From assembly GCF_014642635.1 (NCBI RefSeq), contig NZ_BMIQ01000003.1, forward strand, positions 187,255 to 251,254: a DNA stretch of 64,000 nt, read 5' to 3'. Shown one piece after another: positions 22,060 to 31,031 of the stretch (positions are counted from its first letter, which is position 1; each line of letters starts with the position of its first letter). The translations under genes and the position numbers were made by a program. Below the pieces are notes generated by a model that was not told where the DNA came from, ran no database searches, and saw only the letters and a list, made by a program, of their open reading frames with translations. The stretch is from Aureimonas endophytica. Lineage in GTDB: Bacteria > Pseudomonadota > Alphaproteobacteria > Rhizobiales > Rhizobiaceae.

Positions 22060-24681
22060 ATGGTCCATACCGGCTACAATCCGGCACTTGTCCTCCTATC
22101 AATTGCGATTGCTGTCTTTGCGTCCTATGCCGCGCTGGATCTTGGCGCCAGGGTCAGGCGAGCGACCGAGGGTCCGCGTTGGTCTTGGATTGCAGGGGCA
22201 GCAATTGCCATGGGCGGTGGCATTTGGGCGATGCATTTCGTCGGCATGCTCGCTTTCGAGATGGGCCTGCCAGCGGCATACGATCTTAAAATTACGCTGC
22301 TTTCGCTCGTCATCGCAGTTGGCGTGACGGCCGGCGCCTTCGCGTGGGTCGCCGCGAAAGGGACGGGCATAGGTTCGCTGCTCGTTGCCGGCCCGCTGAT
22401 GGGTGTCGGCGTTGCGGCAATGCATTACACCGGAATGGCGGCGATGAGGGTAGCGGGCAACTTTGCTTACGACCCGGCGATCGTCGCAGTGTCGGTCGCG
22501 ATTGCGGTGACCGCCGCAACCGCGGCTTTATGGTTGGCCTTCCGCCAAAACAACGTTTGGCAGAAGCTACTCGCCGCCTGCGTCATGGGGTTGGCGGTTG
22601 CCGGCATGCATTATACAGGCATGGCGGCAGCAACTTTCACAGCCCAAGCGGCAGGTGCTCAACCGGCGCATGCCACTGTCCTCGGCGCCAATCAAGCGAA
22701 CCTTGCTCTCTCCGTGGCGGGTGTGACTTTCGTCATTCTCTTTCTGGCGATGATGGCTGGCTCACTGGACCAGCGACGGACGCAACGCCGCCTGCATGTT
22801 AGCGAGGCTCGCTTTCGTTCCGCAGTGCAGGCCGTCCGCGGTGTGATGTGGACGGCAGATGTAAACGGGAACTTCATCGAGGAGCAGCCGGGCTGGGAGG
22901 CAATCACCGGTCAGGCCTTCGACGAGTATCGCGGTGACGGTTGGCTGGCAGCCGCTCATCCGGACGATCGTTCGATCATCGAGAAAGGCTGGGCGGAGGC
23001 GGTACGGACGGGCACTCCCTACATCGCTGACCAACGCCTGCGCTCGTCCGACGGCATATGGCGGCACTATCATGTGCAGACGATTCCGGTACGCGATCCG
23101 AATGGTACCATCCGCGAATGGGTGGGAGTCCACGAGGACGTCACAGAGCGACACGCCTATGAGACCGCGCTGCGCGAAGCCCGCGACGATGCTGAGGAGG
23201 CGAGTCAGGCGAAGAGCCAGTTTCTCGCCAACATGAGCCATGAACTGCGAACGCCGCTGTCGGCCATCATCGGTTATGCCGAACTGCTGCTGGAAGAAGT
23301 CGAGGACGGGGCTGCCGCCGAGGATCTGACGGTCGACATCAAGAAAATCGAGGGCAATGCACGGCATCTTCTCGGACTGATCAATGACGTCCTCGACCTA
23401 TCGAAGGTTGAGAGCGGGAAAATGGATGTCTATGCCGAGACCTTCGACGTTGCGAATGTCGTCGAGGACGTCGTGGCAACGGCAAAGACCCTGGCGGAAA
23501 AGAAGGGAAACCGGCTCGTCCTCGAAATCGCGGCTGACGCCGGGTCGATGAACACGGACATCACCAAGCTGCGCCAGATCCTCCTAAATCTTCTCAGCAA
23601 CGCCGCCAAGTTCACCCAGGATGGCAAGATCACGCTGACGATGACGCGGCAGGGGGAGATGGCGCTTTTTCGCGTCTCGGACACCGGCATCGGCATGTCG
23701 CCGGAACAGCTCGAACGCCTGTTCCAACGCTTTAGTCAGGCCGATGCCTCGACCACCCGACGCTTTGGCGGCACCGGGCTCGGATTGGCCCTGACGAAAG
23801 CCTTCAGCGCCATGCTCGGTGGCGAGGTCACGGTAGAAAGCCGGCAGAACGAAGGAAGCACCTTCACCTTGCGGCTGCCGGTGGTCTACGCCGAGCCGGC
23901 CTCCGCTCCGGCGGAGGTGCCCTCCATCGCCGCGCAGCCACCCGCCGACATGGAGGTCGAGCCCGGTAAGGCTGTCCTTGTCGTCGACGACGACCCGGCG
24001 CAGCGCGAACTCATGACCCGTTTTCTCGCTCGCGAGGGCTTCGCCACGCTGACGGCAGGCGACGGCGAAACGGGTCTGGCGATGGCGAAGGAGATGCGCC
24101 CCCGGGCCATTCTCCTCGACGTGATGATGCCAGGGATGGACGGATGGACCGTCCTGTCGCGCTTGAAGGCGGACCCGGATCTGGCCGCTATTCCGGTGGT
24201 CATGGTAACGCTCGTCAACGAACGCTCGCTGGCTTCCTCACTCGGTGCTGTCGACTATGTCCCGAAACCTGTCCGCTGGGAGGAATTCCGGCAGGTGATG
24301 GACCGCTTCCGCGACGAGGCTGGTGATGTTCTCGTCGTCGACGACGACCAGGATGCGCGGGATCGCGTGCGGCACGCGCTGGAACGGGACGGCTGGACGG
24401 TCGCGGAAGCAGGTAATGGACAGGAAGCGCTCGATAAGGTCGCCATCGCGCCGCCGCGCGTGATCCTCCTCGACCTCACCATGCCGGTGATGGACGGGTT
24501 TACGTTCCTGCATTCCTTACGCGAACGCCCCGGCGGACGGGACATTCCGGTGATCGTCCTATCCGCGAGAGCGTTGACGCCGCAGGATCGGCAGAAGCTC
24601 CAAAGTGCGGTGAAGGTCATTGCGAAGGGAGCCGTCAGCCTGCGGGACGTGGCGGTAGATGTAAGAAACGCGGTCAACTGA
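22060..24681 (+). CDS. MHYT-PAS hybrid sensor histidine kinase with two receiver domains
   Basis: 873 residues from ATG 22060 (MVHTGYNPALV); a GTG nine codons earlier is possible. The membrane part (about 1-235) is an MHYT domain with three motif copies (AMHFVGM, AMHYTGM, GMHYTGM) in alternating helices, thought to bind a metal and sense a diatomic gas. PAS/PAC (about 255-370) follows, then HisKA with H394 in NMSHELRTPL, HATPase (N box NLLSNAAKFT, G boxes DTGIGMS and GTGLGLAL), and two receivers with D687 (LLDVMMPGMDGW) and D805 (LLDLTMPVMDGF). It ends without an HPt or output domain, so it must pass phosphate to other proteins or act as a phosphate store. Confidence 0.92.
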   Translation: MVHTGYNPALVLLSIAIAVFASYAALDLGARVRRATEGPRWSWIAGAAIAMGGGIWAMHFVGMLAFEMGLPAAYDLKITLLSLVIAVGVTAGAFAWVAAKGTGIGSLLVAGPLMGVGVAAMHYTGMAAMRVAGNFAYDPAIVAVSVAIAVTAATAALWLAFRQNNVWQKLLAACVMGLAVAGMHYTGMAAATFTAQAAGAQPAHATVLGANQANLALSVAGVTFVILFLAMMAGSLDQRRTQRRLHVSEARFRSAVQAVRGVMWTADVNGNFIEEQPGWEAITGQAFDEYRGDGWLAAAHPDDRSIIEKGWAEAVRTGTPYIADQRLRSSDGIWRHYHVQTIPVRDPNGTIREWVGVHEDVTERHAYETALREARDDAEEASQAKSQFLANMSHELRTPLSAIIGYAELLLEEVEDGAAAEDLTVDIKKIEGNARHLLGLINDVLDLSKVESGKMDVYAETFDVANVVEDVVATAKTLAEKKGNRLVLEIAADAGSMNTDITKLRQILLNLLSNAAKFTQDGKITLTMTRQGEMALFRVSDTGIGMSPEQLERLFQRFSQADASTTRRFGGTGLGLALTKAFSAMLGGEVTVESRQNEGSTFTLRLPVVYAEPASAPAEVPSIAAQPPADMEVEPGKAVLVVDDDPAQRELMTRFLAREGFATLTAGDGETGLAMAKEMRPRAILLDVMMPGMDGWTVLSRLKADPDLAAIPVVMVTLVNERSLASSLGAVDYVPKPVRWEEFRQVMDRFRDEAGDVLVVDDDQDARDRVRHALERDGWTVAEAGNGQEALDKVAIAPPRVILLDLTMPVMDGFTFLHSLRERPGGRDIPVIVLSARALTPQDRQKLQSAVKVIAKGAVSLRDVAVDVRNAVN

Positions 24682-24842
24682 ATTGCATTCCAGGCACGCG
24701 GGTGTACGCGCCCCATCAGAGGGCACGTTCTGCAAGCCTGTTAGGCACAATGGTCGGCTTGCGAAAATGGATTTGAACGTCGGAGTGGTCGTGAGCCGTC
24801 AGACTATGCTGCCGACCCGGGTCGGCTAGGACACGGAGCGGT

Positions 24843-25325
24843 TTATCGAAAGTCTCGCGTTTTCACGCGGATCTCGTCCACGACGTGGCCGTATGGGTCC
24901 GACATCGTCTCGGCGGGCGGCATCCTTGGCGGCGCCATTCCGGTTGAGATCGTTGCATCGACAACGCCTTCAGCCTTTCCGCGTCGCGCCACGCTTGCGA
25001 ACTCCTTCGACAGGTCCGTCAGGGCATGGGCGATGAGATGCACGACCTCCCCTTCCCGCTGGATCCGCCCTTTGACGCCCATCATGCCGGCGCCGAGCAC
25101 TGTCCGGCGGTTGGCCTCGAACACCTTCGTCCAGACGACGAGGTTCGCAACGCCCGTCTCGTCCTCGATCGTGATGAACATGACACCCTTCGCCGAGCCG
25201 GGGCGCTGCCGGACGAGAACGACGCCGGCGACTTCGACCCAGCGCTTGTCGCGCGATGCCATGGCCTCGGCGCAGGTGATATGACGACGTCTGACAAGTT
25301 CGGCTCGTAGAAACGATACCGGAAG
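24843..25325 (-). pseudogene. dnaE2: error-prone DNA polymerase DnaE2, C-terminal fragment
   Basis: About 160 codons match only the extreme C-terminus of DnaE2. HITCAEAMASRDKRWVEVAG, VLVRQRPGSAKGVMFITIED, TGVANLVVW and GRIQREGEVVHLIA (the OB-fold region) appear, ending in the family's terminal IRVKTRDFR. The PHP, polymerase and finger domains (nearly 900 residues) are absent. The frame continues open upstream to 25511, but that stretch is not DnaE2. DnaE2 normally works with ImuA/ImuB in SOS mutagenesis; neither is in the window. This is a truncated remnant that lacks the polymerase active site. Confidence 0.88.
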
Positions 25326-25508
25326 CCTGGCGTCAGTGTCGTCGAGGAGTTCCTCCAGGAGAAACGAGCTGAAGCTGCGCGTGAGAACGAGCACATCACA
25401 TCTCCGAGCGAAGCGTCGGACACGTGACAGCTTGTGATCGATCCCCCGGCCATTCTGGCCTATGCGGTTGCCGAAAAAGGCGCGACGAAGATCGAGAGAT
25501 GGATTTAG

Positions 25509-25818
25509 CATGGAGCTGCGGTTTCCGCACTGACCGTCCAGGAGACGATCTCAAAGCTCTGCCAGACTGGAATGAGCTTGGAAGAGGCGGAGAAACTGGT
25601 TCGCGCCCTCAGATTAGAAGTCCATGCTCTCGATTTCGGTCTCGCGGTGCGCGCGGGGGCATGTTCGATGTCACCAAGCCTTTCGGCTTGAGCCACGATG
25701 ATCGTGCGTGCTTGGCGCTGGGCCAGAAGCTCGAACTGGCGGTCGTCACGGCTGAGAAAGCGTCGTCCAAGGTCGCGCGCGATGTCGGCCTGCATATCGA
25801 ACAATTCAGACAAACTTA
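25509..25818 (+). pseudogene. frameshifted PIN-domain toxin (VapC-like) relic
   Basis: Frame one (25509-25691) gives AVSALTVQETISKLCQTGMS and ALRLEVHALDFGLAVRAGA. It closely follows the middle of the intact VapC at 47160 (AISAVNFQEIVSKAIERGV, ALRLDVRRLDRELALSAGA), then hits TGA at 25689-25691. Frame two (from 25676) resumes with GLSHDDRACLALGQKLELAVVTAE, matching GLSHGDRACLALAKALALPAVTAD. The N-terminal catalytic aspartate segment is missing and a TAG lies just upstream, so this is a truncated, frameshifted copy. No antitoxin remnant is seen. Confidence 0.8.
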
Positions 25819-26019
25819 TCCATGGCCGACAGGCGCCATGGATCGGGTTTGCTGGAGAGCCAGCTTCCGATCGTGTCGTCGATAAAGCGACCGTCACCAA
25901 TCCGATCAATCCCACCAGCGGATTTGCAACCGAGTTGAGTGGATTCCTGCGGGTCCGCCTTTGGCAGTTGCGATACAGAAGCGGACATCGCCGTATGCTG
26001 CATGGTGCGAAATTAAACG

Positions 26020-26772
26020 TCAGCAGTAGAACCCGCCCGAAGCCACCATGCGATCGCCAGTGATCCACGCGGCGTCGTCGGACGCAAGGAACGCGACCGC
26101 CCGGGCGATGTCCGCGGGTTGCCCAAGCCGTCCGAGCGGCGTCCGGCCAACCATGTCGCCTTCAAACGGGCTGCCGATGAAGCCCGCGCTCTCGATGCCC
26201 TCGGTGTGGGTACCTCCAGGCGCAAGCGTGTTGACGCGGATGCGGCGGGACCCGAGCTCAGCGGCGAACGCCCGCGTCAAGCAGTCGAGCGCACCCTTCG
26301 TGGCCGAGTAGACCGCCATGCCCCGGACCGCGCGCACGCTATCGATCGAGCCGATGTTGATGACGCTGTTGCCCGCTGGCCCGAAGTGCAGGGCTGCCTC
26401 TTGGATCGTTTGGATGACGCCAAGCACGTTGATGTCGAAGTGCCGGTGGAACTCGTCCGGTGTAATGCCGCCGAGCGGCGTCGGACCATAGACGGCCGCG
26501 TTGTTTACGAGAATGTCGAGCGAGCGGTATGCGGACATTGCCTGAGCGAACAGGCGCTTCACATCCTCGCCGTTCGCAACGCTTGCCTGCACGGCGATCG
26601 CCTCGCCGCCATCGGGCGTGATCGCCGCCACGACGTCGTCGGCACCCTCGCGGCTGGAAGCGTAGTTCACGACCACGCGGGCTCCCCGCGCTGCCAGTCC
26701 TTTGGCGATTGCAGCACCGATCCCCTTTGAGGCCCCGGTCACGACGACCGTCTTGCCTTCCAGGTTCTTCAT
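26020..26772 (-). CDS. short-chain dehydrogenase/reductase (FabG-like)
   Basis: 250 residues from ATG 26772, after GAGGGGG. Classical SDR features are present: TGASKGIGAAIA (NADP loop), NNAAVYG, catalytic serine in INIGSIDSV, and YSATKGALDCL (YxxxK). The C-terminal GGF after ITGD is usual. NADPH-dependent oxidation/reduction of a hydroxyl/keto group is expected; the substrate is unknown. It is 11 bp downstream of a second SDR on the same strand, and the pair is divergent from a LysR gene. Confidence 0.88.
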   Translation of the reverse strand: MKNLEGKTVVVTGASKGIGAAIAKGLAARGARVVVNYASSREGADDVVAAITPDGGEAIAVQASVANGEDVKRLFAQAMSAYRSLDILVNNAAVYGPTPLGGITPDEFHRHFDINVLGVIQTIQEAALHFGPAGNSVINIGSIDSVRAVRGMAVYSATKGALDCLTRAFAAELGSRRIRVNTLAPGGTHTEGIESAGFIGSPFEGDMVGRTPLGRLGQPADIARAVAFLASDDAAWITGDRMVASGGFYC

Positions 26773-26783
26773 GGCGTTCCCCC

Positions 26784-27533
26784 TCATAGCTGTGTCATGC
26801 CGCCATCGACGACGAGGTCCGTTCCCGTCGAGAAGCTGCTTTCGCCGGATGCCAGGAAGAGCGCCGCGGCCGCGAGTTCCTCAGGACGGCCGATGCGGCC
26901 GAGCGGCACGTGCGAGGCTGCCTGCCTGCGGAATTCCGCTGCTGCTTCCGGTGATCCGACCTGTCGCTCGATGATGGGCGTGTCGACCGGACCGGGGCTC
27001 AGGGTGTTCACGCGAATGCCCCGTGCCACGAGTTCGGCCGCCGCGGTGCGCACGAGCGACCGGACCGCCGCCTTGGTGGCGTTATAGACGCTGTGACCGG
27101 CCATGCCCTTGGTGGAAAGGCATGACGACACGAGGACGATCGATCCGCCATCACGCATGAGCGGCAGCGCCTTCTGCAACGTGAAGTACGTGCCCTTCAC
27201 GTTGATGTCGAACATGCGGTCGAAATGCTCTTCCGAGGCGGTCTCGAACGGGCTGGATGCAATCACGCCGGCGTTGGCAACCACGACGTCGAGCCGTCCC
27301 TCCGCCTGCCGAACGGTCTCGAATAAGTGGTCGAGGCTGCCGAGGTCGGCGACGTCGCCCTGAACGACCTTTGCCTTCTCGCCGAGCTGCGTGCCCGCCG
27401 CTTCGAGTTCGGCATGTCGGCGCCCGGTGATGTAGACCGTCGCTCCTTCCGCAAGGAAGCGTTCGGCGATCGCAAAGCCGATGCCGCTGGCGCCCCCCGT
27501 CACGATGGCGACCTTGCTGTCGAGCTTGCCCAT
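26784..27533 (-). CDS. short-chain dehydrogenase/reductase
   Basis: 249 residues from ATG 27533 (MGKLDSKVAIVTGG); a long in-frame extension to 27758 crosses the divergent promoter and was rejected. NAD(P) loop TGGASGIGFAIA, NAGVI, catalytic serine in VLVSSCLS, YNATKAAVRSL (YxxxK) and a GGM C-terminus mark a classical SDR. It is the first gene of a two-gene unit with the SDR at 26020. Paralogous SDR pairs beside a LysR regulator are a common detoxification or secondary-metabolite arrangement, but the substrate is not determined. Confidence 0.88.
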   Translation of the reverse strand: MGKLDSKVAIVTGGASGIGFAIAERFLAEGATVYITGRRHAELEAAGTQLGEKAKVVQGDVADLGSLDHLFETVRQAEGRLDVVVANAGVIASSPFETASEEHFDRMFDINVKGTYFTLQKALPLMRDGGSIVLVSSCLSTKGMAGHSVYNATKAAVRSLVRTAAAELVARGIRVNTLSPGPVDTPIIERQVGSPEAAAEFRRQAASHVPLGRIGRPEELAAAALFLASGESSFSTGTDLVVDGGMTQL

Positions 27534-27568
27534 GGAATTCCCGTTCGTTTGTCCCGTTGGGGAGCGCT

Positions 27569-27582
27569 GTGCGATACTGCAC
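27569..27582. promoter_or_regulatory. candidate LysR operator between divergent SDR and lysR genes
   Basis: GTGC-GATACT-GCAC is an exact interrupted palindrome 36 bp upstream of the SDR start and 87 bp upstream of the LysR start. Its size fits a LysR recognition box. A direct repeat of GCGGGAA lies further along, near 27607-27631. Confidence 0.4.
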
Positions 27583-27668
27583 GCCAGACGCCCACACGCC
27601 TGCTTTGCGGGAAGTTTGGTCGCGGGAAAACTGGCGAAGAACGCACATTGCTCGTGAGAAAACGCACC

Positions 27669-28568
27669 ATGGATCATTGGGACGAGCTTCGCATGTTCCT
27701 GGCCGTCGCCGAGGGTGGCACCGTCCGAGCGGCCGCCGACGCGCTCGGCGTCAACCACGCCACGATCATCCGCGGCATCGGCCGCCTGGAGGAACGGCTC
27801 GAGACCAAGCTTTTCGATAAGCCGTCGACTGGATACAGACTGACGGATGCGGGTGCCGATGTTGTCGATCTGGCCCGGCAGATGTCGAAGGCGTCGTCAC
27901 AGTTGGAGGCCAGAATCTTCGGGCGGGACCAGAGCGTGTCCGGCCCCCTGCGGCTGACGCTTCCTGTCTCGTTTGCGACCGATCTGCTGATGCCGACGCT
28001 GGCGACGTTCCGCGCAGCCTATCCCGACATCGCTCTGGAAATCATCGGCTCAGGTGCGGTCGCGAATCTCGGCAACCGAGAGGCGGACATCGCCTTACGC
28101 GTCGTCGTCGGCGACAAGTCCCCGCCCGACAACCTCTATGGCACGCGGCTCGGCGCGTTCCACACAGGCTACTACGTCCATCGTAGTCTGTTGGAGGACG
28201 GTGCACCCGCAGCCGCATGGCTGCTGGGAGCTGACGAGATGGCGCCTTCGGGTTGGCAACCGGGAGCAGGGCTTCAGATGGCGGCGACACCGATCCGCTT
28301 CGCGGAGATGCGATCGCAGTTCGAAGCGGCTCGTGCCGGCATGGGGATCACGCATCTGCCGTGCTTCCTCGGCGATGCCGATCCGGATCTCATCCGCGTG
28401 CCAGGAGTCCCGATCGCCCACGTCGGCGACATCTGGCTCCTGACCCACGCCGACACGCGGCAGACGAAGCGCGTGCGTCTCCTGTGCGACCATATTCGCG
28501 GCGTGATGCGCGGCCTTGCCGGAAAGCTGGCGGGCCAGAGTGAAAAAGGCGACGTCGAGATCGCTTGA
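27669..28568 (+). CDS. LysR-family transcriptional regulator
   Basis: 299 residues from ATG 27669 (MDHWDELRMFLAVAEG). The N-terminal helix-turn-helix (GTVRAAADALGVNHATIIRGIGRLE) has the HATI variant seen in the subgroup that regulates divergent SDR or quinone-reductase genes. The effector domain (about 90-290) contains PLRLTLPVSFATDLLMPTLA. It probably controls the SDR pair at 26020-27533 through the 135-bp shared gap. The inducer is unknown. Confidence 0.88.
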   Translation: MDHWDELRMFLAVAEGGTVRAAADALGVNHATIIRGIGRLEERLETKLFDKPSTGYRLTDAGADVVDLARQMSKASSQLEARIFGRDQSVSGPLRLTLPVSFATDLLMPTLATFRAAYPDIALEIIGSGAVANLGNREADIALRVVVGDKSPPDNLYGTRLGAFHTGYYVHRSLLEDGAPAAAWLLGADEMAPSGWQPGAGLQMAATPIRFAEMRSQFEAARAGMGITHLPCFLGDADPDLIRVPGVPIAHVGDIWLLTHADTRQTKRVRLLCDHIRGVMRGLAGKLAGQSEKGDVEIA

Positions 28569-28649
28569 AGGTCGCCGAGAGGCTAGCGGCTGTCCTGAAG
28601 GTCAGCTTTCGAACCGCAGAATTTTGACGCGGAACAGCTTGGTTAGGTC

Positions 28650-28710
28650 GACAACGGAAGGTCCGCTTTCGGCCTTCCTTCTCCATAGCGGACGGACCGC
28701 TATCGGCCCG
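28650..28710 (+). repeat. 61-bp palindromic dispersed repeat, copy A
   Basis: It starts GACAACGGAAGGTCCGCTTT, has GGCCTTCC in the middle, and ends GCGGACGGACCGCTATCGGCCCG. Internally, GCGGAC/GTCCGC-type arms can pair to form stem-loops. The reverse complement of 48498-48559 matches it at all but about three positions. It lies directly upstream of the broken integrase gene. Confidence 0.8.
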
Positions 28711-28786
28711 GCTTTCAATCTCACCTCACGCATCGTTCGCTCAGTCGCACAGTCCCATCGGCCATGTCGGCGCTGGGAGAACGACG

Positions 28787-29417
28787 ATGGGACGTTCGAC
28801 ATTTGATCCGGCAACGAGGACGGGAAGAGCCTGGAACGCAGGGCGCGTCTTCGGCGAGAAGCGAGCGTCGAAGCCAGAACATGTCTGTGCGATACGCGTC
28901 TGGCTCGACCATGAAGGGCGCCTGCGCGACAGAGCGTTGTTTGATTTCGCCATCAACAGCACGCTGCGTGGCTGTGACGTCGTGAAGGTGAAGATCGGCG
29001 ACCTTGTTTCGGGTGGACGCATTCGAGCATGTACCATCGTGGTGCAGCGTAGGACGAAGCGACCCGTGCAGTTCGAGCTTTTGGAGGCAGCACGTTCAAG
29101 CCTACTTGCTTGGTCGAGAGACGTAACGGAACGATCGATGATTATGCTTTCCCAAGCCGCATCGATCACTCAACCCATCTCAGCACGCGGCAGTATGCCC
29201 GCCTCGTCAATGAGTGGGTGACGGCAATCGGTCTGCGGAAGGAGGACACGGCACGCATTCGCCGTGCCGGACGAAAGCTTCCATCATCTAGAAGGCAACT
29301 AGCAACCTTCGGACTGTCCAGATCCTGCTTAGCCACACCAAGATCGAAAGCACGGTGCGCTATCTCGGTGTCGATGTCGAAGATGCGCTGACGCTCTCTG
29401 AGGACATCGAGGTTTAA
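28787..29417 (+). pseudogene. tyrosine recombinase/integrase, multiply frameshifted
   Basis: Frame one (28787 to about 29110) reads FDPATRTGRAWNAGR, IRVWLDHEGRLRDRALFDFA and LRGCDVVKVKIGDLVSGG. Frame two (about 29110-29245) reads VERRNGTIDDYAFPSRIDHS and TRQYARLVNEWV. The last part, in another frame, contains GTHS, a TAG stop at about 29287-29289, and then LSHTKIESTVRYLGVDVEDA, ending at TAA 29415-29417. Together they trace a whole phage-integrase-fold protein of about 205 residues, a family common in alphaproteobacteria. It has at least two frameshifts and one stop. The HxxR/H/Y catalytic set is split across frames, so it is inactive. Confidence 0.82.
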
Positions 29418-29553
29418 TGCTCGCCTCGGGCACAGAACGTCAATCCAGAGCGGCCGCGTGCGGGCTACAGCGGCGGCCGTCCTGACAACCGGACGCATGG
29501 AAACCTGACGGTCTCCTCGTGAGCGACTGCCCGAGAAAGCAAACCTTCCTCTG

Positions 29554-29593
29554 GCGCTGGAGATCCGCATTTTAAGATGCGGATCTCCAGCGC
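29554..29593 (-). terminator. 17-bp perfect stem downstream of doeD
   Basis: GCGCTGGAGATCCGCAT (29554-29570) pairs exactly with 29577-29593 across the loop TTTAAG. It lies 27 bp past the doeD stop on the minus strand, so it can act as the transcription terminator or mRNA 3' stabiliser of the asnC-doeC-doeD unit. No strong T-run follows on the minus strand. Confidence 0.55.
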
Positions 29594-29620
29594 AGCGTTA
29601 ACGGATGTCTTGGGCAGCTC

Positions 29621-31003
29621 TCAGGAAATCTCTGCCATTACGGCTGCAACGGCCTCCGCGGTCTTCTGGACGATGGTGTCGGCTTCCTTCCGAGTGAGGC
29701 AGAAGGGGGGTGCGAAGCCGAGTATGTCGCCTTCGGGCATAGCACGGGCAATGACGCCCCGCTCCAGAAGCGCGGCGGAGATGCGGGGACCGATCTTTAC
29801 GGACGGTTCGAAGAAGCGCCGGTCGTCTCGGTCGGCGACGAACTCCACTGCGGCCAGCAATCCTTCGCCCCGCACTTCGCCGACGTAGCGATGATGGCCG
29901 AGCGCAGCTTCAAGGCTCGAGCGGAAATGGGCGCCGACCTCGCGCACATTGCCCAGCAGATCCAGTTCGTCGATGAGGTCGAGGTTGGCGACCCCGGCGG
30001 CGGCACAAAGCGGATGGGCTGAATATGTCCAGCCGTGGCCGATAGGACCGAGTTCGTCGGATCCCCGAACGAGGATGTTCCAGAGCTTTTCCGAGACGAT
30101 GGTCCCGGAGAGCGGCGCATAGGCCGAGGTCAGACCTTTGGCGATGGTGATGAGGTCCGGCTTCATGCCGTAATGGTCGGAGCCAAACATCGTGCCAAGC
30201 CGCCCGAAGCCCGTGACGACCTCGTCAGCGATTAGCATCACGTCGTAGCGAGCGAGAACGGTCTCAATCTTGTCCCAGTAGCCGGCCGGTGGAGGCACGA
30301 TGCCGCCCGTGCCGAGCACCGGCTCGCCGATCATAGCCGCTACCGTCTCGGGACCCTCCGCAAGGATCATTTCCTCCAGCTTGTCGGCACAGAACTGGGA
30401 GAACTGTTCCTCGCTCATGGAGCGGTCAGGGCGGCGGAAATAGTAGGGCGCTTCAGTATGCAAGATCGGGGCACGCGGGAGGTCGAAGGCGTTGTGAAAC
30501 AGCTTCAGGCCCGTGAGCGAGCCGGTCATCACACCCGAGCCGTGATAGCCGCGCCAGCGCGAGATGATTTTCTTCTTCTCCGGTCGCCCGAGAATGTTGT
30601 TGGCGTACCAGACGAGCTTGATGTTGGTCTCGTTGGCGTCCGAACCGGAGAGGCCAAAGTAGACGCGGCTCATGCCCGCCGGCGCTCGGTCGACGATCAT
30701 CTTCGCAAGCCGGATCGAAGGCTCCGAGCCGTGCCCAACATAGGCGTGGTAGTAGGGGAGCTTCCGGGCCTGCTCGGCGATCGCTTCCGCAATCTCCTTG
30801 CGTCCGTAACCGACATTGACGCAGTAGAGGCCGGCGAAAGCGTCGAGGCTTTCCCGCCCGTTGCGATCGACGATCGTGCAGCCTTCGGCGCTCGTGATGA
30901 CGCGGGTCGGCGTTTCGCCCCTCGCATGCATGCCCATATGCGTCGAAGGATGGAAGAAGTGGTCGCGGTCGAAAGCGGTCAGGTCGTTGGAATGGTCGAG
31001 CAT
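29621..31003 (-). CDS. doeD: class III aminotransferase of ectoine catabolism (DoeD/Atf)
   Basis: 460 residues. It is an omega-transaminase fold with the PLP-binding lysine K289 in ITIAKGLTSAY. Other PLP contacts include GLSGSDANETNIKL, RWRGYHGSG and MLIADEVVTGFGR. Aspartate-aminotransferase-family proteins in this position of ectoine loci convert L-2,4-diaminobutyrate to aspartate-4-semialdehyde. Assignment rests on the neighbourhood: it follows doeC by 28 bp in a unit with asnC, divergent from enuR-ehu-eut-doeAB. By sequence alone it could be annotated as beta-alanine or putrescine transaminase. Confidence 0.85.
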   Translation of the reverse strand: MLDHSNDLTAFDRDHFFHPSTHMGMHARGETPTRVITSAEGCTIVDRNGRESLDAFAGLYCVNVGYGRKEIAEAIAEQARKLPYYHAYVGHGSEPSIRLAKMIVDRAPAGMSRVYFGLSGSDANETNIKLVWYANNILGRPEKKKIISRWRGYHGSGVMTGSLTGLKLFHNAFDLPRAPILHTEAPYYFRRPDRSMSEEQFSQFCADKLEEMILAEGPETVAAMIGEPVLGTGGIVPPPAGYWDKIETVLARYDVMLIADEVVTGFGRLGTMFGSDHYGMKPDLITIAKGLTSAYAPLSGTIVSEKLWNILVRGSDELGPIGHGWTYSAHPLCAAAGVANLDLIDELDLLGNVREVGAHFRSSLEAALGHHRYVGEVRGEGLLAAVEFVADRDDRRFFEPSVKIGPRISAALLERGVIARAMPEGDILGFAPPFCLTRKEADTIVQKTAEAVAAVMAEIS

Positions 31004-31031
31004 CGCGGCTCTCCTTGGAAGGTGAATGGGG

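Noticed and set aside
21797-22102. 101-codon minus-strand frame upstream of the MHYT kinase
   Set aside because: No ribosome site or motif; it overlaps the kinase start region in antisense. Considered non-coding.
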